Shown piece by piece: positions 28,903 through 35,330 of a stretch of 35,330 nucleotides of DNA. Numbering within the stretch: position 1 is the first letter of the stretch; the number at the start of each line of letters is the position of its first letter. Below the pieces are notes generated by a model that saw only the letters and a list, made by a program, of their open reading frames with translations, had not been told where the DNA came from and did not search any database. The DNA is from Kitasatospora sp. SUK 42 (GTDB taxonomy: Bacteria; Actinomycetota; Actinomycetes; Streptomycetales; Streptomycetaceae), in assembly GCF_015776785.2 (NCBI RefSeq), contig NZ_LFMD02000003.1, positions 1,261,775-1,297,104 of the forward strand, in the 5' to 3' direction. The position numbers were made by a program, and so were the translations under genes.

Positions 28903-29616
28903 ATGCCCATCTGGGGGGACAGGCTCCTCGCCGCGGGCGGCGCCCCGGCCACCGTTCCGCGTGACCCAGCGCGCGACGCCGCCCGCGACGAGCTGCTCAA
29001 AGCCGACTACCACAAGAACGACCCGTCCCTCCTGGAACGGGCCGTCAACTGGATCTGGGACCAGTTCGACCGCGCGCTCGGCAGCATCTCCGGCAACGGC
29101 ACCGACGGCACCACCGGACTGGTCCTCTTCCTGATCGTCGCCCTGCTGATCGGCGCCGCGCTCTGGTGGCGCCTCGGCGCACCCGGGCGCGCCGCCCGCA
29201 CCGTCCTGGACGTCTACGGCGCCGAGGGCCCGCGCAGCGCCGCACGGTACCGGGAGGACGCCGCCGGGCACGCCGCCGCCGGCCGCTGGGCCGAGGCCGT
29301 CCGCGAACAGATGCGCGCACTGGTCCGGGCCCTGGAGGAGCGCACCCTGCTCGACGCCCGCCCCGGCCGCACCGCGGACGAGGCCGCCGCCGAGGCCGGC
29401 CGGGCCCTGCCCGAGCACGCCGCCGCGCTGACCGCCGCCGCCCGCACCTTCGACGACATCGCCTTCGGCGAGCGCACCGCCGACCGGTCCGCCTACCAGC
29501 TGCTGCTGGACCTCGACCGGACCCTGGAACGCGCCCGCCCGGTCCTCACCGCGGCCGCGACAGCGGCTCCGGCCTCGACCACGGCTTCGACCACGGCTTC
29601 GGGAGGAGCGGCATGA
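28903..29616 (+). CDS. DUF4129 domain-containing membrane protein
   Basis: A 237-residue protein with a short N-terminal part (ARDELLKADYHKNDPSLLERAVNWIWDQF), one membrane helix at about 68-88 (GLVLFLIVALLIGAALWW) and a cytoplasmic C-terminal helical domain of the DUF4129 type (AARYREDAAGHAAAGRWAEAVREQMRAL, LPEHAAAL, FDDIAFGERTAD). DUF4129 often occurs as the tail of membrane transglutaminases coded beside MoxR and DUF58 genes; here it stands alone. It starts five bases after the previous stop, and its own stop overlaps the next start (ATGA). A 12-bp tandem repeat encodes Thr/Ala/Ser repeats at its end. Confidence 0.83.
   Translation: MPIWGDRLLAAGGAPATVPRDPARDAARDELLKADYHKNDPSLLERAVNWIWDQFDRALGSISGNGTDGTTGLVLFLIVALLIGAALWWRLGAPGRAARTVLDVYGAEGPRSAARYREDAAGHAAAGRWAEAVREQMRALVRALEERTLLDARPGRTADEAAAEAGRALPEHAAALTAAARTFDDIAFGERTADRSAYQLLLDLDRTLERARPVLTAAATAAPASTTASTTASGGAA
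29571..29602. repeat. 12-bp tandem repeat at the end of the DUF4129 gene
   Basis: Units ggcctcgaccac (29571-29582) and ggcttcgaccac (29583-29594) are followed by a partial third (ggcttcgg). They differ at one base. The repeat runs straight into the ggaggag Shine-Dalgarno of the DUF4350 gene. Confidence 0.75.
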
Positions 29617-30853
29617 CCGGCCCCGCACCGGCCCCCGCCGCCGAGCGGCCCACCACCGACCAACGCGCCGCCTCCGACGCGAACGGCGCCGCCCCCAGCA
29701 GCCTCGCCCCCACCGGCCGCGGCCTGTGGCGCCGCGCCCGCTGGTACCTGGCCTTCCTCGCCACCCTGCTGATCGCCGCGATCGGCATCACCGTCCTGGG
29801 CAACGACCGCCACTACCCGCCGCTCGACCCGCGCTCCTACGACGCCGACGGCTCCCACGCCGTGGTCGCACTGCTCGAACAGCAGGGCCTGAAGGCCGAG
29901 CTCACCACCGACCCGACGACCGCCCAGGGCGGCGCCGACACCCTGGTCCTGCCCGAACCCGACCTCCTCGACCCGGCCCAGCTGCGCGCCGTCGCCGCCG
30001 CCCGGCACCAGCGGCTGATCCTGATCGCCCCCGGCCCGGCCGCCCTCAGCGCGCTCGCCCCCGGCGTCCGGACCTCCGAGGAGGACGGCGACGTCCCGTA
30101 CGCCTCCGTCCGCGGCACCGCCGCGCACTGCCCGCTCCCCGAGGCCGTCCGGGCCGGCAGTGCCTCGATGGGCGGCATGCTCTACACCAGCGGCAGCCGC
30201 GGCGAGGGCTGCTACCCGCGCGGCCACGGCTACCCGCTGGTCAGCGCCCCGACCACGGCCGGCGACGTCATCGTGCTCGGCAGCGGCCTCTTCCTGCACA
30301 ACGGCGAGCTCGCCAAGGACGGCAACGCCTCGCTCGCGCTCGGCCTGCTCGGCTCCCAGCCCCGCCTCACCTGGCACCTGCCGGACTACTCCGCCCCGCT
30401 CGCCGAGGGCACCGGCACCAAGACCTTCAACGACTACATCCCGAAGGGCTGGCGCTGGGCCGGCTACCAGCTCGCGGTCGCCGCCGTCCTGGCCGCCCTC
30501 TGGCGCGCCCGCCGGCTCGGCCCGGTGGTCAGCGAGAACCTGCCGGTGGTGGTCCGCGCCGCCGAGACCACCGAGGGCCGCGCCCGCCTCTACCGGCGCG
30601 CCAAGGCCCGCGGCCGCGCCGCCGACGCCCTGCGCCGCGCCGCCGCCCACCGCCTCGCCCCCGCCCTGGGCGTCCCGCTCCAGGCCGGCGCACCCGACCC
30701 CGAGGCGCTCTGCGCCGCCGTGGCCGACCGCCTCCCCGAACGACCCGCCGGGGACGTTCGGGCCCTGCTGTACGGCCCGCCCCCGACCGACGACGCCGCA
30801 CTGCTGCGGCTCGCCGACGACCTCGACGCCCTCGAAAGGCAGGTACGGAACCC

Positions 30854-30857
<4 letters not shown>
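29613..30857 (+). CDS. DUF4350 domain-containing membrane protein
   Basis: A 414-residue protein with TM1 at about 42-62 (YLAFLATLLIAAIGITVLG). An extracytoplasmic DUF4350 domain follows (PPLDPRSYDADGSHAVVALLEQQG, DTLVLPEPDLLDPAQLRAVAA, LILIAPGPAAL, GDVIVLGSGLFLHNGELAKDGNASLALGLLG), then a second membrane helix near 283-300 and a basic cytoplasmic tail of about 110 residues. The DUF4350 fold resembles class I glutamine amidotransferase-like or GIFT domains; no Cys-His-Glu triad is evident, so binding rather than catalysis is likely. The ATG at 29613 has ggaggag and overlaps the DUF4129 stop. Its own stop overlaps the moxR start (GTGA). Confidence 0.85.
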
Positions 30858-31864
<1,007 letters not shown>

Positions 31865-31906
31865 ACCCACCGCGGCACGCCGCACCGCACCCGTTCCGGG
31901 CCCCGG

Positions 31907-31987
31907 CCTCGGGCCTCGGGCCTCGGGCCTCCGGCTCACGGGATCCGCGGGCTTCACGAACATCACGGACATCACGGACTTCACGGG
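31907..31987. repeat. Two short tandem repeat arrays upstream of the DUF58 gene
   Basis: Three perfect 7-bp units cctcggg (31907-31927) are followed, after 24 bases, by four 9-bp units (31952-31987: cttcacgaa, catcacgga, catcacgga, cttcacggg). The second array ends six bases before the aaggag Shine-Dalgarno of the DUF58 gene. The 144-base gap between moxR and DUF58 holds no terminator. Confidence 0.75.
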
Positions 31988-32008
31988 CTTCCGAAGGAGC
32001 GCATCCGC

Positions 32009-33319
32009 ATGGCCCTCACCGGGCGAACCGCCCTGCTCGCCGCGCTCGGCGCGCTCGTCGTGGGCCTGCTGCTGCCCTCCCCCGCCGGGCTGGGGATCGT
32101 CACCGGCGCGGTCCTGCTCGCCGTCCTGGTCGACCTGGTGCTCGCCGCCCCCGTCCGCAGCCTGCGGATCGTCCGGGGCGGCGAGACCACCGTCCGGCTC
32201 GGCGAGTCCGTCTCCGTCGAACTGGCCGTCACCAACCCCTCCGGACGGCCGCTGCGGGCCCTCGTCCGCGACGCCTGGGCCCCCTCCGCCTGGCGCCCCG
32301 GCACCGCCGAGGCCTCCTCCCGGCACACCCTCACCGTCCCCGCCGGCGAACGACGGCGCGCCGTCTCCGTCCTCACCCCGAGCCGCCGCGGCGACCACCA
32401 CGCCCACCGGGTGACGGTCCGCTCGCTCGGCCCGCTCGGCCTGGCCGGCCGCCAGGGCTCGCACCACGTGCCCTGGACCGTCCGCGCCCTCCCCCCGTTC
32501 GCCAGCCGCAAGCACCTGCCCTCCCGACTCTCCCGACTGCGCGAACTCGACGGCCGCACCTCGGTGTTGACCCGCGGCCAGGGCACCGAGTTCGACTCCC
32601 TGCGCGAGTACCTGCCCGGCGACGACGTCCGCTCCATCGACTGGCGCGCCAGCGCCCGCCGAAACACCGTCGCCGTCCGCACCTGGCGCCCCGAACGCGA
32701 CCGGCACATCCTCGTCGTCCTCGACACCGGCCGCACCTCGGCCGGCCGCGTCGGCGACGCCCCCCGCCTGGACGCCTCCCTCGACGCCGCCCTGCTGCTC
32801 ACCGCCCTCGCCACCCGCGCGGGCGACCGGGTCGACCTGCTCGCCCACGACACCCGCAAGCGCGCGGCCGTGGCCGGCAGCTCACCGCACGAGATCCTGC
32901 CGGCCTTCACCAACGCGATGGCCCTCCTGGAGCCCGCGCTCCACGAGACCGACATGCGCTCGCTGGTCTCCACCGCGCTCAAGATGGCGCCGCACCGCTC
33001 GCTGATCGTCCTGCTCACCGGCCTCGACGCGGCCCCGGTCGAGGACGGCCTGCGCCCGCTGCTGCCGCTGCTGACCAAGCGCCACGAGGTCGTGCTCGCC
33101 TCCGTCGCCGACCCGCACCTCGACGTCCTCGCCGCCGGCCGGGGCACCACGGAGGCCGTCTACGGCGCCGCCGCCGCGGAGCAGACCCGCGCCGACCGCC
33201 GCCACACCGCCGACCGTCTCACCCGCCACGGCGTCACCGTCCTCGACGCACCGCCGGCCCAGATCGCCCCGGCCCTGGCCGACACCTACCTGGCGCTGAA
33301 GGCGGCCGGCCGCCTCTGA
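32009..33319 (+). CDS. DUF58 domain-containing membrane protein
   Basis: A 436-residue protein with two N-terminal membrane helices (about 8-24 and 28-46), an extracytoplasmic beta-rich stretch, and the DUF58 signature in the middle (GQGTEFDSLREYLPGDDVRSIDWRASARR, then RDRHILVVLDTGR). A von Willebrand A-like fold follows to the end. DUF58 proteins are the standard partners of MoxR ATPases. The ATG at 32009 has aaggag nine bases upstream. It is last in the plus-strand operon and converges on the ECF42 gene with only seven bases between stops. Confidence 0.9.
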   Translation: MALTGRTALLAALGALVVGLLLPSPAGLGIVTGAVLLAVLVDLVLAAPVRSLRIVRGGETTVRLGESVSVELAVTNPSGRPLRALVRDAWAPSAWRPGTAEASSRHTLTVPAGERRRAVSVLTPSRRGDHHAHRVTVRSLGPLGLAGRQGSHHVPWTVRALPPFASRKHLPSRLSRLRELDGRTSVLTRGQGTEFDSLREYLPGDDVRSIDWRASARRNTVAVRTWRPERDRHILVVLDTGRTSAGRVGDAPRLDASLDAALLLTALATRAGDRVDLLAHDTRKRAAVAGSSPHEILPAFTNAMALLEPALHETDMRSLVSTALKMAPHRSLIVLLTGLDAAPVEDGLRPLLPLLTKRHEVVLASVADPHLDVLAAGRGTTEAVYGAAAAEQTRADRRHTADRLTRHGVTVLDAPPAQIAPALADTYLALKAAGRL

Positions 33320-33326
33320 TCACCGC

Positions 33327-34514
33327 TCAACCACGCCGGCTACCGGGGTCGGGCCCACGGGCGTTGAGCCGGGCGTTGAGCCGGGCCGCCTGACGCGTCA
33401 GATGGTCGCGCTCGGCGAGGTTCGGCGCCTTGCGCGCCGCCTCGGCGTACAGCCGCGCCGCCGTCACGAGGTCCCCGTCGCGCTCGCGGAGGTGGGCCGC
33501 CACCGCGGCATGGCGGGGCAGCGAGTCGTCCAGCGCCGCGAGCGCCGCCAACCCGGCCCTCGGCCCGTCGGCCTCCCCCACCGCCACCGCGCGGTTGAGC
33601 CGCACGACCGGACTGTCGGTCAACCGCACCAACTCGTCGTACCACTCGACGATCTGCACCCAGTCGGTCTCCTCCGCCGTGGGCGCGTCGGCGTGCAGGG
33701 CCGCGATGGCGGCCTGCGCCTGGAACTCGCCCAGCCGGTCCCGGACGAGCGCCGCCTGGAGGATCCCGACGCCCTCGGCGATCAACCCGCCGTCCCACCG
33801 CGCGCGGTCCTGCTCGGCGAGCGGCACCAGGCCGCCGTCGGGCCCGATCCGGCCGGCCCGCCGGGCGTGGTGGAGCAGCATCAGGGCCAGCAGCCCGGCC
33901 ACCTCGGGGTGGTCGATCGCCGCCGCGAGCTGCCGGGTGAGCCGTATCGCCTCGGCGGCGAGGTCGACGTCGCCGGAGTAGCCCTCGTTGAAGACCAGGT
34001 AGAGGACGCGCAGCACGGTGGCGACGTCGCCGGGCCGGTCGAACCGCACCCCGGAGACGGTGCGCTTGGCCCGGCTGATCCGCTGCGCCATGGTCGTCTC
34101 GGGCACCAGGTAGGCCCGGGCGATCTGGCGCGTGGTCAGCCCGCCGATGGCCCGCAGGGTGAGCGCGACCGCCGAGGACGGGGTCAACGACGGGTGGGCG
34201 CACAGGAAGTAGAGCCGGAGCGTGTCGTCCACCTCCGACGCGGGCCCGCCCGCCGGCTCCTGCTCGACGAGGTCCTCGCGCCTTCGCCGGGTGGCGTCCG
34301 CCCGGGTCGCGTCGAGGAACTTGCGCCAGGCGACGGTGACCAGCCAGCCCTTCGGATCCCTCGGCGGGTCCGCCGGCCAGACCCGGACCGCCTCCACCAG
34401 GGCCTCCTGCACGGCGTCCTCGGCCGCCGCGAAGTCGGCCCCGCGGCGGACGAGGACGCCGAGCACGGCCGGAGTGAGGCTCCGGAGCAGTGCCTCGTCC
34501 ACGGGAGAGGTCAC
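33327..34514 (-). CDS. ECF42-group RNA polymerase sigma factor
   Basis: A 395-residue sigma factor, far longer than a standard ECF. Region 2 (GADFAAAEDAVQEALVEAVRVWP, GWLVTVAWRKFLDATRAD) and region 4 (LTLRAIGGLTTRQIARAYLVPETTMAQRISRAK) are followed by a C-terminal extension of about 220 residues. The extension includes LVFNEGYSG, LMLLHHARRAGR, WDGGLIAEG and RAVAVGEADGP, and a helical end like a tetratricopeptide domain. This is the ECF42 architecture (DUF6596 region), a group that lacks anti-sigma factors and is paired with DGPF proteins. The GTG at 34514 overlaps the stop of the DGPF/YciI gene (GTGA). Confidence 0.92.
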   Translation of the reverse strand: MTSPVDEALLRSLTPAVLGVLVRRGADFAAAEDAVQEALVEAVRVWPADPPRDPKGWLVTVAWRKFLDATRADATRRRREDLVEQEPAGGPASEVDDTLRLYFLCAHPSLTPSSAVALTLRAIGGLTTRQIARAYLVPETTMAQRISRAKRTVSGVRFDRPGDVATVLRVLYLVFNEGYSGDVDLAAEAIRLTRQLAAAIDHPEVAGLLALMLLHHARRAGRIGPDGGLVPLAEQDRARWDGGLIAEGVGILQAALVRDRLGEFQAQAAIAALHADAPTAEETDWVQIVEWYDELVRLTDSPVVRLNRAVAVGEADGPRAGLAALAALDDSLPRHAAVAAHLRERDGDLVTAARLYAEAARKAPNLAERDHLTRQAARLNARLNARGPDPGSRRG

Positions 34515-34918
34515 TCCGTGATGGTGGGCGGCACGGCCAGGAACGGGCGCACCTCCAGCCATTCGTGGATCGGCTTCCCACCGGCCCCCGGAGCGGCCGA
34601 CAGTTCCCCGGCCAGCTCAATGGCGCGCTCGTAACTGTCCACGTCGATCACCATCCAGCCGGCGATGAGGTCCTTGGTCTCCGCGAACGGACCGTCGGTG
34701 ACCGGCGGACGCCCCTCACCGTCGTACCGGACCCAGGTGCCCTCGGGTGCGAGCGCCTGCCCGTCGACGAACTCGCCGGTCTTCTCCAGCCGGGCCGCGA
34801 AGTCCTGCATGTACTTGATGTGCGCCGTGATCTCCTCCGGCTGCCACTGGTCCATCGGCACGTCGTTCACCGCAGCCGGGGCGCCACGGTAGTGCTTGAG
34901 CAGCAGGTACTTGGCCAT
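34511..34918 (-). CDS. YciI-like DGPF protein, ECF42 partner
   Basis: A 135-residue protein of the YCII-related superfamily with the DGPF motif at 75-78 (VTDGPFAETKDLIAGWMVIDV). Such proteins have a dimeric ferredoxin-like fold and are almost always encoded beside ECF42 sigma factors, whose regulons consist largely of DGPF genes. The ATG at 34918 has gaggag seven bases upstream. It is translationally coupled to the sigma gene. Biochemical activity is unknown. Confidence 0.92.
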   Translation of the reverse strand: MAKYLLLKHYRGAPAAVNDVPMDQWQPEEITAHIKYMQDFAARLEKTGEFVDGQALAPEGTWVRYDGEGRPPVTDGPFAETKDLIAGWMVIDVDSYERAIELAGELSAAPGAGGKPIHEWLEVRPFLAVPPTITE

Positions 34919-34969
34919 CGTGTTCTCCTCGGTGCTGATGCGACCCATTGTGGTCGCGCTCACCCCTGG

Positions 34970-34996
34970 GACGAAGCCGGCCACGGGTTCTCGACA
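34970..34996 (-). promoter_or_regulatory. Probable autoregulated ECF42 promoter
   Basis: On the minus strand, tgtcga (34996-34991) and cgtc (34973-34970) are separated by 17 bases. As I recall it, the ECF42 consensus from Streptomyces venezuelae work is TGTCGA at -35 and CGA/TC at -10. The -10 ends 51 bases before the YciI start. This predicts that the sigma factor drives its own operon. Confidence 0.65.
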
Positions 34997-35065
34997 CGAC
35001 AGCCCGAACTTTTTTCGGGATCCCGCCTCCCGCGGAGGCATCAAGGCCGACTGTCGGGAAATGCG

Positions 35066-35098
35066 AAAAGCCCCCATCCGGTTTCCCGGATGAGGGCT
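35066..35098 (-). terminator. rRNA operon terminator
   Basis: A 13-bp stem (35069-35081 with 35086-35098) with one mismatch and a 4-base loop. Read on the minus strand it is followed by tttt. It lies 14 bases past the 5S 3' end. Confidence 0.85.
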
Positions 35099-35111
35099 CT
35101 TCTGAATAATT

Positions 35112-35230
35112 GTTCGGCGGCGTCCTACTCTCCCACAGGGTCCCCCCTGCAGTACCATCGGCGCTGTGAGGCTTAGCTTCCGGGTTCGGAATGTAACCGG
35201 GCGTTTCCCTCACGCTATGACCACCGAAAC
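35112..35230 (-). rRNA. rrf: 5S ribosomal RNA
   Basis: The minus-strand sequence begins gtttcggtggtcatagcg and ends cgccgccgaac. It contains the conserved core with ccgaacccggaagctaag and gggagagtagg, and the two ends pair to form the terminal helix. The length of about 119 bases is normal. The exact 3' end may differ by a few bases. Confidence 0.95.
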
Positions 35231-35310
35231 ACTATGAAACTGTCAACCGCACCAACCACGAATGGTTGGGGTCGTTGTTTCAGAACAACACAGTGGACGC
35301 GAGCAACTGA
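35231..35310 (-). other. 23S-5S spacer with processing stems
   Basis: An 80-base spacer. It holds a 7-bp hairpin (ccaacca 35252-35258 with 35263-35269) whose loop reads ttcg on the minus strand, and a small dyad around gttgtttcagaacaac. Such stems commonly guide RNase processing of rRNA precursors. Confidence 0.6.
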
Positions 35311-35330
35311 GGACAAGCCCTCGGCCTATT
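35311..35330 (-). rRNA. rrl: 23S ribosomal RNA, last 20 bases
   Basis: The minus-strand window edge reads aataggccgagggcttgtcc, the 3' end of streptomycete 23S rRNA. The rest lies outside the window. Confidence 0.8.

Overview
The window is chromosomal DNA of a streptomycete (Streptomyces or Kitasatospora). The base composition is very GC-rich with strong third-position GC, there are many GTG starts, and the gene order and families are typical of the group. It ends in the 3' end of a 23S rRNA gene and a 5S rRNA gene on the minus strand, so the right edge is the tail of an rRNA operon. Nearly everything is core-genome material; the only clearly decayed or mobile-looking part is the first 1.1 kb.

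Left edge (1-1137): three long perfect hairpins, then a broken gene in which the 5' part of a small streptomycete protein runs out of frame into the 3' part of a helix-turn-helix protein. Next, on the minus strand, come an ECF sigma factor with an overlapping membrane-anchored CU044_5270-type partner (1151-2754), a SNF2-family helicase (2851-5034), the 180-kDa class NAD-glutamate dehydrogenase gdhB (5190-10136), and 1-pyrroline-5-carboxylate dehydrogenase pruA (10422-12053). The last two perform consecutive steps from pyrroline-5-carboxylate through glutamate to 2-oxoglutarate. A HAD hydrolase, a DUF6912 protein and a patatin-like lipase follow on the same strand.

The centre (15026-27455) is the conserved actinobacterial block that in Mycobacterium carries secA1, a hibernation factor, a ComF-like protein, lpqB, mtrB and mtrA. 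Here it reads: Rv3235-like protein, secA, an AlkX/YcaQ-like DNA glycosylase, an orphan LuxR-type response regulator, hpf, comF, lpqB, mtrB, mtrA. It joins protein export, the MtrAB-LpqB envelope and cell-cycle signalling system, and ribosome hibernation.

Diverging from mtrA is a tight plus-strand operon (27743-33319): a multi-pass membrane protein, DUF4129, DUF4350, MoxR AAA+ ATPase and DUF58 protein, with stop/start overlaps at two junctions. This is a MoxR-type envelope module that lacks the usual transglutaminase. It is the best candidate in the window for a poorly described system.

The right edge (33327-34918) is an ECF42 sigma factor with its DGPF/YciI partner, preceded by a near-perfect match to the promoter motif reported for ECF42 sigma factors. 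The rRNA operon terminator, 5S gene, spacer and 23S tail follow.

A recurring small-scale feature is short tandem repeats lying next to or within the leaders of several genes (2119-2145, 13468-13493, 29571-29602, 31907-31987). Three of these lie directly against Shine-Dalgarno sequences.
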